Shown: one piece after another, positions 44,297 to 52,779 of the stretch
Layout of the letters: each line of letters opens with the position of its first letter
Position numbering within the stretch: the first letter of the stretch is position 1
Made by a program: the position numbers and the translations under genes
Assembly (NCBI RefSeq): GCF_001877035.1
Contig: NZ_CP015756.1
Coordinates: 673,001-737,000 of the forward strand
Length of the DNA stretch: 64,000 nucleotides
Source of the DNA: Clostridium estertheticum subsp. estertheticum
GTDB taxonomy: Bacteria; Bacillota; Clostridia; Clostridiales; Clostridiaceae
Direction of reading: 5' to 3'
The notes under the pieces: model-generated
What the model was told of the DNA's origin: nothing
What the model saw: only the letters and a program-made list of their open reading frames with translations
The model's database searches: none

Positions 44297-44848
44297 TTAA
44301 TACACATGATGGAACATTGGTCTACGTCTTCTTCTACGTCTTCTTCTTCTTCTTTCATGTAAATCTCTGATAAACAGTATTCTAGCTAAATCATGAATCG
44401 GAACTCTTCTATCTTGACGAAATGTGCCCCTCATATCCTCATCATCGCCATCTTTATAATGTTTTTCGTAATTGTCACTTACTTCTTTACACATATTATC
44501 TATTTCATCCTTACTAGGGGAATGCATTATGCCATACATGGACTCCATCATATCACAATGGTTTTTTACCATAGGATATATTATGCTATAAATCTTGGGA
44601 TACATGATTTTTAAATCTTCATCCTCTTCATCATCATCTTCATCATCGCACATTGGCATCATCATCATGGGCATAATCATCATAGGCATACTCATCGTAG
44701 GCATATCCTTCATGGGCATATTCATCATGGACATATCCTTCGTATCCTTCATGGGTATTTCTTTAATGGGCATATCCTTCATAGGCATACTTGCCATAGG
44801 CATATTCTGCCCAAGATTTTCACAGTCTTTACAACGGTAATCGTACAT
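44297..44848 (-). CDS. Met-Pro repeat protein with poly-Arg tail (possible spore coat protein)
   Basis: 183 residues from ATG 44848 (GGAGGTACTT upstream); the frame extends nine codons further. It has four parts: a CKDC segment at the start; about twelve MPMKDMP-like repeats (residues 17-67); an acidic run (DDEDDDEEDED); and a helical domain with YPKIYSIIYPMVKNHCD and DEIDNMCKEVSDNYEKHYK. It ends in DLHE and a run of eleven Arg. I know no proven function. The composition and the coat-like YPMV helices suggest a spore coat or DNA/metal-binding structural protein. The repeats are coded by GGCAT-rich tandem DNA that could vary in length. Confidence 0.8.
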   Translation of the reverse strand: MYDYRCKDCENLGQNMPMASMPMKDMPIKEIPMKDTKDMSMMNMPMKDMPTMSMPMMIMPMMMMPMCDDEDDDEEDEDLKIMYPKIYSIIYPMVKNHCDMMESMYGIMHSPSKDEIDNMCKEVSDNYEKHYKDGDDEDMRGTFRQDRRVPIHDLARILFIRDLHERRRRRRRRRRRPMFHHVY

Positions 44849-45043
44849 AAGTACCTCCAAAATAATATTCACCATATATAATATTCTGTTTTACTTATTT
44901 TGTTACAAGAGGGTAGTTATAAAAAATTAACATAATATCCCTATTTTATTCTGTTATAATGAAGATACAGATATAAAATATTGTGAGTAAATAATTACAA
45001 TGAAAATTGTAGGTGAAATTTACAAACTAAAGGGGTGATTAGG

Positions 45044-46816
45044 ATGAGTGTAAAAGAAAGAATTGAACAATTAAGAAATGAGATGAGAGAAAGAGGCATA
45101 GATGCCTTCATTGTTCCTAGTTCGGATCCACATCAAAGTGAATATGTAGCGGAGCACTATAGTGCTAGAACTTTTATAACAGGATTTACAGGTTCTGCGG
45201 GTACTGCAATTGTAACCTTAAAAGAGGCAGGTTTATGGACAGATGGAAGATATTTCATACAAGCAGAAAATCAACTAATAGATACGGGGGTAACACTATT
45301 TAGAATGGGTAACGAGGGTGTTCCAACTGTGGAAGAATTTTTGAAAGAAACACTTAAGAAGGGAGCGAAAATTGCTTTTGATGGTAAGGTTATTTCAATA
45401 GAGTATTTTAGAGGTCTAAAGAGTACTCTAGAGAGTAGTGGATTTTCCTATGAAGTTAATGAAGATTTAGTAGATATAATTTGGAAGGATAGACCACAAA
45501 AACCTTGTAGCCAGGTAATTTTGCATGATGTAGTCTATGCCGGAGAGTCAAGAGAATCAAAACTTGCAAGGGTTGCACGTGAAATGGAAACTATGGGAGC
45601 AAACTACTATGTTATATCAGGACTCGATGACATAGCATGGCTGTTAAACATTAGAGCGAGAGATGTAAAATGTAATCCACTAACTATATCTTACACCGTT
45701 GTTTCAGAGAAAAAAAATTATTTATTTATAGACGATAAGAAAATAAATCCAGAGGTTAGAGCGGAACTAGAAAAGGCTAATGTAGAAATAAAACCTTACG
45801 AAAGCATAGGAGAATTTTTAAGGAAAATCAAAGATGGAGCAATATTACTTGATGCGGCAAGAACTAGCACTTGGATTTATAGTTCCATAAAGATTAAGAT
45901 TTTAGAGGCTATGGATATTACTACAAGGTTTAAGGGTATAAAGAATGAGATTCAAATTAAAAATGTTAGAAAGGCTATGCTACGCGATGGTGTGGCTATG
46001 GTTAAATTTATAACATGGATGAAGAAAACTATAAAATCGCGCAATATTACAGAAATAGAAGCATCAGATAAAATCGAGGAGATAAGAAGTGTAGGAGAAA
46101 ATTTCTATGATCTAAGCTTTGCATCAATCTCAGCTTATAAAGCAAATGCTTCTATGCCTCATTACTGCGCTACAAAAGAAAATCAAGCTACTATAAAGCC
46201 GGAGGGGCTTTACCTATTAGATTCTGGTGCTCAATATTTAGATGGAACAACAGATATCACAAGAACATTAGCTGTAGGTCCATTGACAAAGGAAGAAAAA
46301 ACAGATTATACCTTAGTATTAAGAGGGATGATTAATTTAACATTGCAGAGATTTTTATATGGAACAACAGGTTCAAATTTAGATATTATAGCTAGGATTC
46401 CACTTTGGAATGCAGGTATGGATTATAAGCATGGAACAGGACATGGAGTAGGTTTCTTTCTAAATGTTCATGAAGGACCACACCGAATATCTGTGCTTCC
46501 CAATAATATTGTGCTTAAAAAAGGAATGATAGTCTCCAACGAACCAGGAGTTTATAAAGCAGGAAAGCATGGTATAAGAATAGAAAACTTAGTTGTCGCT
46601 CAGGAAGATGAAAAGACTGAGTATGGTGGACAATTTATGAAGTTTGAGACTTTAACGCTTTGCCCTATAGACTTAGATGCTATAGATGTGTCCTTATTAA
46701 CAAATGATGAAAAATCTTGGCTAAATAATTATCATAAAACTGTATTTGAGAAGCTTTCTACTCATTTACAGGGAGAAGAATTAGCATACTTAAAAGGAGC
46801 AACAATAGCAATATAA
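45044..46816 (+). CDS. Xaa-Pro aminopeptidase (M24B, three-domain type)
   Basis: 590 residues from ATG 45044 (AAAGGGG upstream; the frame opens earlier at a GTG inside that site). Two creatinase-like N-terminal domains (about 5-305) precede the pita-bread catalytic domain. Metal ligands are Asp in LDSGAQYLDGTTDITR, His in GTGHGVGFFLNVHEGP and Glu in NEPGVYKAGKHGIRIEN. It removes an N-terminal residue preceding proline from cytoplasmic peptides. Length and domain order fit the eukaryotic-like PepP/XPNPEP1 form common in clostridia. Confidence 0.93.
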   Translation: MSVKERIEQLRNEMRERGIDAFIVPSSDPHQSEYVAEHYSARTFITGFTGSAGTAIVTLKEAGLWTDGRYFIQAENQLIDTGVTLFRMGNEGVPTVEEFLKETLKKGAKIAFDGKVISIEYFRGLKSTLESSGFSYEVNEDLVDIIWKDRPQKPCSQVILHDVVYAGESRESKLARVAREMETMGANYYVISGLDDIAWLLNIRARDVKCNPLTISYTVVSEKKNYLFIDDKKINPEVRAELEKANVEIKPYESIGEFLRKIKDGAILLDAARTSTWIYSSIKIKILEAMDITTRFKGIKNEIQIKNVRKAMLRDGVAMVKFITWMKKTIKSRNITEIEASDKIEEIRSVGENFYDLSFASISAYKANASMPHYCATKENQATIKPEGLYLLDSGAQYLDGTTDITRTLAVGPLTKEEKTDYTLVLRGMINLTLQRFLYGTTGSNLDIIARIPLWNAGMDYKHGTGHGVGFFLNVHEGPHRISVLPNNIVLKKGMIVSNEPGVYKAGKHGIRIENLVVAQEDEKTEYGGQFMKFETLTLCPIDLDAIDVSLLTNDEKSWLNNYHKTVFEKLSTHLQGEELAYLKGATIAI

Positions 46817-46897
46817 GTATAAATATTTAATTTTAAAAGGAAATAACTCTCAAATGCAGAATAGATATATGAAAGATTATTTTAAGGGGGTCAAATA

Positions 46898-47059
46898 ATG
46901 CCAAAATTTGAAATTCCAAAAGATAAGGACGAAATAAAACGACAAATTAAAGCCTTGCAGAGCCTACTACCTATAGATGATAAAAAAAGCGATAGGAAAA
47001 GCAAGCAAATACATCAAGATGAAATTAAAGCTCTAAAAAAAGCATTAAGCGGCAAATAA
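46898..47059 (+). CDS. Small hypothetical protein, 53 residues
   Basis: Charged, helical small protein starting MPKFEIPKDKDEIKRQIK and ending KALKKALSGK. AAGGGGGTC at normal spacing before the ATG and a strong terminator downstream support it as a real gene. It lies about 80 bases behind the aminopeptidase gene. I do not recognise the family; its two amphipathic Lys/Glu helices suggest a soluble binding peptide. Confidence 0.7.
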   Translation: MPKFEIPKDKDEIKRQIKALQSLLPIDDKKSDRKSKQIHQDEIKALKKALSGK

Positions 47060-47093
47060 GAGATATTAACTATTGCAGGTACGTGTGAATGGT

Positions 47094-47136
47094 AAGAAAA
47101 GGATTAAGGCATAAAAGCTTTAATCCTTTTCTTTTG
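47094..47136 (+). terminator. Terminator after the small gene
   Basis: AAGAAAAGGATTAA / TTAATCCTTTTCTT, perfect 14-bp stem, continued by TTTG. Confidence 0.88.
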
Positions 47137-47263
47137 TTCACGTCCACCGGGGAAGTTTATAAGCGAAGTGAATTTGCTAAATTATTAAACAGGAAAAAGG
47201 GGTATAATAAAGTAAACATGAAAAGTTTCAGACTTAAAAATTTTTGACTAGGAGAGGATTGTT

Positions 47264-47863
47264 ATGAAAAAACTGATTTTAGTAACATCACCACCAGCAA
47301 GTGGAAAAACTTATATCGCAAAAAAGCTTGCCGAGGCATTACGCCATGTTGTCTATCTTGATAAAGATACACTCATAAAATTATCAAAACAGATTTTTGT
47401 TGTAGCAGGTGAAGAATATAATAGAAGCTCAGATTTTTTTAATGAAAATATACGTGATTATGAATATGAAACAATAGTAGAAATCGCAATGGAAGCTTTG
47501 AATTATGATGATATTGTGCTAATTAATGCACCATTTACAAAAGAAATACGAGATTTAAACTATATTAAAAAATTAAAGGTAGCATTAAAAGATAAGAACG
47601 CATCTTTAGTAATTATTTGGGTAGAAACTTCAATCGAAGTAACGAGGCAGAGAATGATTGAGAGAAATTCTGATAGGGATACATGGAAACTTGCGAATTG
47701 GAATGAATATGTAACAGGAATTAATTTTGATGTTCCTATTGCGTTGGATGATCCGTGTATAAAAGATGATTTACTTATATTCCAAAACTCTTCTGAGGAA
47801 GAATTCGAAGGTTCCTTAACAAAAACAATAGATATACTGGAAGAATCATCGGGTAGAAAATAA
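47264..47863 (+). CDS. P-loop nucleotide kinase-like protein
   Basis: 199 residues with GGAGAGGATT before the ATG. The N-terminal P-loop reads SPPASGKTYIAKKL (Ser in place of the first Gly), followed by YLDKDTL. VIIWVETSIEVTRQRMIERN forms the lid-like Arg-rich segment. This is the AAA_33/zeta-like predicted kinase fold found in many small-molecule kinases. The substrate is unknown. It begins a run of three + strand genes with short spacings. Confidence 0.82.
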   Translation: MKKLILVTSPPASGKTYIAKKLAEALRHVVYLDKDTLIKLSKQIFVVAGEEYNRSSDFFNENIRDYEYETIVEIAMEALNYDDIVLINAPFTKEIRDLNYIKKLKVALKDKNASLVIIWVETSIEVTRQRMIERNSDRDTWKLANWNEYVTGINFDVPIALDDPCIKDDLLIFQNSSEEEFEGSLTKTIDILEESSGRK

Positions 47864-47889
47864 ATATAATAACAAAGGAGTATGTTAGT

Positions 47890-48537
47890 ATGGAAAGTAA
47901 TAGTTTGATAAAAAGCAGATCTACTTTTATAGGAAAGACTTTGTGCCTAATGGCAGTTGGATTACTAATAACATTTATAGTTGGTCTGTTTACGAGTAAC
48001 TATATAATGAATGTATCTACAACAGTAATTTACGGGGCTATGATTCTTGAACTAGTCATGGTTATAACATTAGTTAAGATAGTTGCTAAAATGTCTACAG
48101 CATCTGCAATATTTTGGTTTTTAGTTTATTCAGCTTTAAATGGTGTAACATTGAGTATAGTTTTTTTAACTGTAAACCAAGGTCAATTAATTACTGTGTT
48201 TGCTTTAACTTCATTAATGTTTTTAAGCAGTGGAATGGTAGGGATAACAACAAAAAAAGACTTAAGTGCAATAGGCCAATTTGCCATGATGTTTGTAATA
48301 GGTTTAATTTTACTTACTATTATGCAGATGTTTTTCGTTTCTTCCACATTCGATTTAGGTGTATGTCTCTTAGGTATAATAGTATTTGGGGCATTAACAG
48401 CATATGACATGCAGAAAATAAAGCGTATGCAAGTACAAAGTAATGATATGCATGGGGTTGTGCTTGCGGCATTAACTTTATATTTAGACTTTATAAATAT
48501 ATTTTTGTTTGTACTTAGGTTATTTAGTAGGAGATAA
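47890..48537 (+). CDS. Bax inhibitor-1/YccA family membrane protein
   Basis: 215 residues, seven membrane helices. The conserved Asp pair of this family is in LTAYDMQKIKRM (between helices 6 and 7) and LYLDFINIFLFVLRLF at the C-terminus. These Asp residues gate a pH-sensitive calcium leak in the characterised homologue BsYetJ. AAAGGAGTATGTTAGT precedes the ATG, 26 bases behind the kinase-like gene. Likely a general stress or ion-homeostasis protein of the cytoplasmic membrane. Confidence 0.9.
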   Translation: MESNSLIKSRSTFIGKTLCLMAVGLLITFIVGLFTSNYIMNVSTTVIYGAMILELVMVITLVKIVAKMSTASAIFWFLVYSALNGVTLSIVFLTVNQGQLITVFALTSLMFLSSGMVGITTKKDLSAIGQFAMMFVIGLILLTIMQMFFVSSTFDLGVCLLGIIVFGALTAYDMQKIKRMQVQSNDMHGVVLAALTLYLDFINIFLFVLRLFSRR

Positions 48538-48562
48538 TAGTTAAGAGAAGGGGAGAGTTAAA

Positions 48563-49132
48563 TTGAAAAAAGTTGCAGTTTTTTTAGCAGAAGGATTTGA
48601 AGAGGGTGAAGCATTATTTGTAGTTGATGTTTTAAGAAGGGCAGAATTTCAATGTAATTTGGTAAGCATCAATGAAGAAATGGTAAAAGGTTCTCATGGT
48701 ATTGTGGTACTAGCGGATAAAATTATAAGTGATGAAATAAAAGAATACGATATGATTGTTTTACCTGGTGGATTACCTGGTGCAAGCAATTTAAGAGATG
48801 ATGAAAGGGTTATTGAATTAGTAAAATATTTTGATAAAGTACCGGAAAAGTTTGTTGCAGCTATTTGCGCAGCACCGATGATTCTAGAAAAGGCAGGAAT
48901 TATCAAGGGACGCACAGTAACATCATATCCTGGAGAGGAATATACTACATTGCTTAAAGATGCAAATTATGTTGAAGATATTGTTGTTGTAGATGATCAC
49001 TTGATCACTAGCAGAGGACCAGCTTCTGTCCTACCATTTGCTTATACATTAGTAGATGCATTAGGTGGCAATAGTAGTTTGTTAAAGCAAGGAATGCTTT
49101 ATAATATGGTAAAAGAAAGTCAATTCGAGTAG
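48563..49132 (+). CDS. DJ-1/PfpI family protein
   Basis: 189 residues, TTG start after GGGGAGAG, 25 bases behind the Bax-inhibitor gene. The nucleophile-elbow Cys is in AAICAAPMIL (about residue 101) and its Glu partner is in EGFEEGEAL at the N-terminus. HLITSRGPAS completes the DJ-1 pattern. Members close to YajL/DJ-1 act in protection from oxidative or carbonyl stress. Protease activity is unlikely without the catalytic His arrangement of PfpI. Last of the three-gene run. Confidence 0.92.
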   Translation: MKKVAVFLAEGFEEGEALFVVDVLRRAEFQCNLVSINEEMVKGSHGIVVLADKIISDEIKEYDMIVLPGGLPGASNLRDDERVIELVKYFDKVPEKFVAAICAAPMILEKAGIIKGRTVTSYPGEEYTTLLKDANYVEDIVVVDDHLITSRGPASVLPFAYTLVDALGGNSSLLKQGMLYNMVKESQFE

Positions 49133-49146
49133 ATAAAATGAAATGA

Positions 49147-49175
49147 TTGAACTTAATCTTAAAAAGTGTTATGCT
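49147..49175 (+). promoter_or_regulatory. Sigma-A promoter of the ABC-F gene
   Basis: TTGAAC, 17-base spacer, TATGCT. It gives a leader of about 120 bases before the coding start. Confidence 0.65.
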
Positions 49176-49191
49176 ATCTATGGTAAACTAA

Positions 49192-49280
49192 GTAGAATAT
49201 CTCTACTAGATAAAATTCAAGTATAAAATTACAATTGAGAAGAAAATACATTGAAGAGCTTATTTAATAGGCTCTTTTTT
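49192..49280 (+). promoter_or_regulatory. Leader with terminator, probable attenuator of the ABC-F gene
   Basis: A small hairpin AGTAGA / TCTACT (49192-49208) is followed by AAGAGC, loop, GCTCTT and a T run (49254-49280). The terminator ends 23 bases before the ABC-F start codon. Several ABC-F resistance genes (vmlR, lsaA, msrD) are known to be controlled by ribosome-sensed attenuation in such leaders. A two- to three-codon ORF (ATG GTA AAC TAA) lies just before the first hairpin. Confidence 0.65.
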
Positions 49281-49302
49281 AGTGATAAAGAGAGGTAATA
49301 AT

Positions 49303-51042
49303 ATGATAAAAGTTGATAATTTGTCCTACTCGTTTCCGCAAAAGGATCTATATAAGAACATTTCATTTACATTAGAAGATGGTCAACATTGTGCTTTTAT
49401 AGGAACAAATGGTTGTGGAAAAAGTACACTTATAGATATAATTATGGATCCAGAAAAATATATGTTCGATGGAAAGCTTGAGATGGACTCAGATTGTAGA
49501 ATAGGCTATGTAAGTCAATTCTCACAGCTTGGCGAAACAAAAGAAATTACAGTTTTCGAATATATTGGTGAAAAGTTTATTAAACTGCAAAATGAAATAA
49601 CATCTATTTGTAGCGAAATGGAAACATCTTCAGATATTGAACCTTTACTAGAAAAGTACCAACAAACTTTAGATGCATTTGGTGCAATTAATGGGGATAA
49701 TTTCGAAAACAATATTAATAAAAACCTAAATCTTGCAAACTTAAGCAAGTATAAAGATCTAATGATATCTGAACTTAGTGGTGGAGAATTTAAGCTTATT
49801 CAAGTAATTAAGGAAATGTTAAATAGTCCAGAATTAATGATTATGGATGAACCCGATGTGTTTTTAGACTTTGGAAACCTTAATTCTCTTAAAGATCTAA
49901 TTAATTCACACGTTGGAACAATGTTAATTATTACGCACAACAGATATCTATTGAATCATTGTTTTAACAAAATTCTGCATCTTGAAAACATGGAGCTCCA
50001 AGAGTTTGATGGAAGCTATATTGAGTATAACTTCTCTTTACTCCAAACGAAAATTGAACTGCAAGAATTAGCTACTTCTGATGAGGAAGAATTTTGGAGA
50101 AATGAGATGTTGATAAAAAAACTAAGATATCTCGCAACTGAGCATACTGAAGCTGCTAGAGGAAAATCTCTAAATGCTAGAGTTAAAATCCAAGAAAGAT
50201 TAGAAAAACGTAGAATTAAAGCGCCATTTGTAGATATTAAAGAGCCGAGTATCAGTTTTGTTACAGATAATGAAATGGAAGAAACAATTGTTTTAAAAGT
50301 TAATGATTACAGTGCTCGCTTTGATGATATACTTTTAGAAAATGTTAACTTTGAGATTAAATCTACCGATAAAGTAGCTCTTGTCGGATTAAATGGTACC
50401 GGTAAAACAACCTTAGTTCAAGAAATCTTTAAAAATAATAATGATTCTATTGAGATAAACCAGCAGGTTGAAGTGGCTTATTTATCTCAACTTCAAGGCA
50501 AAACATTAAATGAGTCTAATACTATACTTGAAGAATTTTTTGATGTTGGTTTTAAAACTTATGAAGAGATTAAGTCATATATTTCTGGTTATGGTTTTGA
50601 AGAAGAAATCATTAATCAAAAGATAGAGTCTTTATCTGGTGGAGAAAAAAATATGCTTCAACTGGCTAAAATTTCTGCTAGTAATGCAAATTTGTTGATT
50701 CTTGATGAACCGACAAGTCATTTAGACACCTATTCACAAATAGCACTAGAAAAAGCCATAGAAGACTATAAAGGTGCGATTTTAATGATTTCTCATGATT
50801 TTTATACTATAGTAAATTGTATGGATTTTGTTTTAATCATTGAGGATAAAACAATTAGAAAAATGAGCATGCGAAAGTTTAGGAAGATGATTTATGCTAG
50901 TTATTTTGACAAAGACTACTTAGAAATTGAACAAAAGAAAAAATTAGTTGAAACTAAAATAGCATTAGCTTTAAAAGGGACTGATATTGAGCTTGCAAAA
51001 GTTTTATCTGATGAGTTAGAAGGGCTGATTAAGTTACTCTAA
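49303..51042 (+). CDS. ABC-F family ATPase (ribosome protection type)
   Basis: 579 residues from ATG 49303 (AGAGAGG upstream; the frame opens earlier at a GTG). Two nucleotide-binding domains without membrane helices. Domain 1 has Walker A GTNGCGKST, signature ELSGGEFKLIQ and MDEPDVFLDF. Domain 2 has Walker A GLNGTGKTT, signature SLSGGEKNMLQ and LDEPTSHLD. The inter-domain linker (about 235-290, helical, Arg/Lys/Glu rich) is the part that enters the ribosome. A short C-terminal coiled coil follows. Probable role: releasing an antibiotic from the ribosome, or translation rescue. The attenuator-like leader favours resistance. Confidence 0.9.
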   Translation: MIKVDNLSYSFPQKDLYKNISFTLEDGQHCAFIGTNGCGKSTLIDIIMDPEKYMFDGKLEMDSDCRIGYVSQFSQLGETKEITVFEYIGEKFIKLQNEITSICSEMETSSDIEPLLEKYQQTLDAFGAINGDNFENNINKNLNLANLSKYKDLMISELSGGEFKLIQVIKEMLNSPELMIMDEPDVFLDFGNLNSLKDLINSHVGTMLIITHNRYLLNHCFNKILHLENMELQEFDGSYIEYNFSLLQTKIELQELATSDEEEFWRNEMLIKKLRYLATEHTEAARGKSLNARVKIQERLEKRRIKAPFVDIKEPSISFVTDNEMEETIVLKVNDYSARFDDILLENVNFEIKSTDKVALVGLNGTGKTTLVQEIFKNNNDSIEINQQVEVAYLSQLQGKTLNESNTILEEFFDVGFKTYEEIKSYISGYGFEEEIINQKIESLSGGEKNMLQLAKISASNANLLILDEPTSHLDTYSQIALEKAIEDYKGAILMISHDFYTIVNCMDFVLIIEDKTIRKMSMRKFRKMIYASYFDKDYLEIEQKKKLVETKIALALKGTDIELAKVLSDELEGLIKLL

Positions 51043-51113
51043 ATTTAGTGAGTAGTTAAGAGTACTAGTTTACGGATAGAGAAGATAATTGGAGTGATTA
51101 TCAGATAAAAGTA

Positions 51114-51142
51114 TTGACATAATCATATTTAGTGATTAAAAT
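51114..51142 (+). promoter_or_regulatory. Sigma-A promoter of the S-box leader
   Basis: TTGACA, 17-base spacer, TAAAAT, about 35 bases before the S-box element. Confidence 0.8.
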
Positions 51143-51176
51143 TTAGATAAGTTAATTTAATATTGATAACAATCTT

Positions 51177-51330
51177 GTTCTTATCAAGAGAGGTGGAGGG
51201 ACTGGCCCTATGAAACCCAACAACCGGCATTCTCATTCGAATGTAACGGTGTTAATTCCTGCAGAAATGAAATATATTTCTGGAAGATAAGAAAAGACGC
51301 AGATTTTATTTGTGTGCTGCTTTTCTTTTG
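51177..51330 (+). promoter_or_regulatory. SAM-I (S-box) riboswitch
   Basis: The conserved core CTTATCAAGAGAGGTGGAGG and GACTGGCCCTATGAAACCC is present, with CAACCGGCAT completing it. The P4 hairpin is CAGAAAT/ATTTCTG (51262-51281). The terminator stem AAGAAAAG-CGCAG / CTGC-TTTTCTT ends in a T run near 51329. High S-adenosylmethionine should stop transcription before the trans-sulfuration gene that follows. Confidence 0.96.
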
Positions 51331-51377
51331 AAAAGTGGCTTTTGTTTTTTTATGGAAAATAATAGGAGGTGGCGGTT

Positions 51378-52526
51378 TTGAAAACAGACTGTAATAACTT
51401 GGAGACAATAATGGTTCACGGAAGTGGTGAATGGGAAGATCAAACAGGGTGTATAAGTATTCCAATATATCAAAGTGCAACATTTAAACATAAGGGATTA
51501 AACCAAAGTACTGGTTATGATTATTCAAGGCTCCAAAATCCTACTAGGGAAGAGCTTGAAAAAACTATAGCGAAACTTGAAGGTGGAAAGGAAGGTTTAG
51601 CATTCTCAACTGGTATGGCAGCAATAGACTGTGTTGCAAGACTATTAAAACCAGGAGAACATATAATAATATCAGATGATTTGTATGGTGGAACTTATAG
51701 GCTTTTTGAAGATGTATATAAAGTTTATGGTATTGAATCAACATATGTAGATACAACAGACCTAGAAAAAATTACAATGGAATTAAAGGATAATACAAAA
51801 GCTATTTACATGGAAACTCCTTCTAACCCAATGATGAAAGTCAGTGATATAGGGAAAATATCAGCTTTAGCAAAAGAAAAAGGTTTAATTACAATAGTAG
51901 ACAATACTTTTCTTACACCTTATTTTCAAAGACCAATGGATTTTGGTGCAGATATAGTAGTTCATAGTGGAACAAAATTTTTAGGTGGACACAACGATAC
52001 TCTGGCAGGTCTTTTGGTAGCTAGTAGAGAAGATTTAATTGAAAAATTAAGGTTTACTCAAGTTTCCATTGGAGCTACTCTTTCACCTTTTGATAGTTGG
52101 CTCATACTCAGAGGTATAAAAACTCTTGCAATAAGGCTTGAAAAACAGCAAGAAAATGCAAAACACATTGCTTTGTGGCTTAAAAACTGTGATGCTGTTG
52201 AAAAAGTATATTATCCGGGATTTAAAGAGCATGAAGGTTATGAAATTTCATTAAAGCAGACAAGTGGATTCGGATCAATAATTTCATTTACGGTTAAGGA
52301 AAAGAAAGCTATAGGCAAAGTACTTGAAGAAGTTGAAATTGTAACTTTTGCTGAAAGTCTTGGTGGAGTAGAGAGTCTTATAACTTATCCATATCTTCAA
52401 ACACATGCGTCTATTCCTGAAGAAATAAGAAATAGAATGGGTGTTACTGATAAGCTTTTAAGGCTTTCAGTAGGCATAGAAAATGTAAATGATATTATAT
52501 ATGATCTAAGCAAAAGCTTAAATTAG
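51378..52526 (+). CDS. Trans-sulfuration PLP enzyme (cystathionine gamma-synthase/lyase family)
   Basis: About 382 residues from a TTG at 51378, where GGAGG has good spacing; a GTG three codons earlier abuts that site. The PLP lysine lies in HSGTKFLGGHND. YDYSRLQNPTREELE and GMAAIDC bind cofactor and substrate, and AESLGGVESLITYP near the C-terminus is typical of MetB/MetC/MccB proteins. S-box control places it in methionine or homocysteine synthesis. Sequence alone does not separate cystathionine gamma-synthase, beta-lyase and O-acetylhomoserine sulfhydrylase. Confidence 0.93.
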   Translation: MKTDCNNLETIMVHGSGEWEDQTGCISIPIYQSATFKHKGLNQSTGYDYSRLQNPTREELEKTIAKLEGGKEGLAFSTGMAAIDCVARLLKPGEHIIISDDLYGGTYRLFEDVYKVYGIESTYVDTTDLEKITMELKDNTKAIYMETPSNPMMKVSDIGKISALAKEKGLITIVDNTFLTPYFQRPMDFGADIVVHSGTKFLGGHNDTLAGLLVASREDLIEKLRFTQVSIGATLSPFDSWLILRGIKTLAIRLEKQQENAKHIALWLKNCDAVEKVYYPGFKEHEGYEISLKQTSGFGSIISFTVKEKKAIGKVLEEVEIVTFAESLGGVESLITYPYLQTHASIPEEIRNRMGVTDKLLRLSVGIENVNDIIYDLSKSLN

Positions 52527-52635
52527 TTCTCTTAGGCGATTTCATTGTCTCTTCTAGATAGGATCATTGATATACTCTAAAATTAGAGTTATAGTTATAG
52601 TGTTAATATTGTGATAAAGAACTATAAACCATATT

Positions 52636-52684
52636 AGCAATCTTTATACCTTAAAGTTAATTAAGGTATAAAGGTTGCTTTTTC
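52636..52684 (+). terminator. Strong terminator after the S-box-controlled gene
   Basis: AGCAATCTTTATACCTTAA / TTAAGGTATAAAGGTTGCT, 19-bp stem with one wobble pair and a short loop, then TTTTTC. Confidence 0.9.
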
Positions 52685-52779
52685 TTATATCATATCCAAC
52701 ATAAGCCATTATGTTGGTTGTTTATCATGTCGATTTGAATGCTTTAGAAAACATGGTGTTATATATTAGGAGGGATTTT

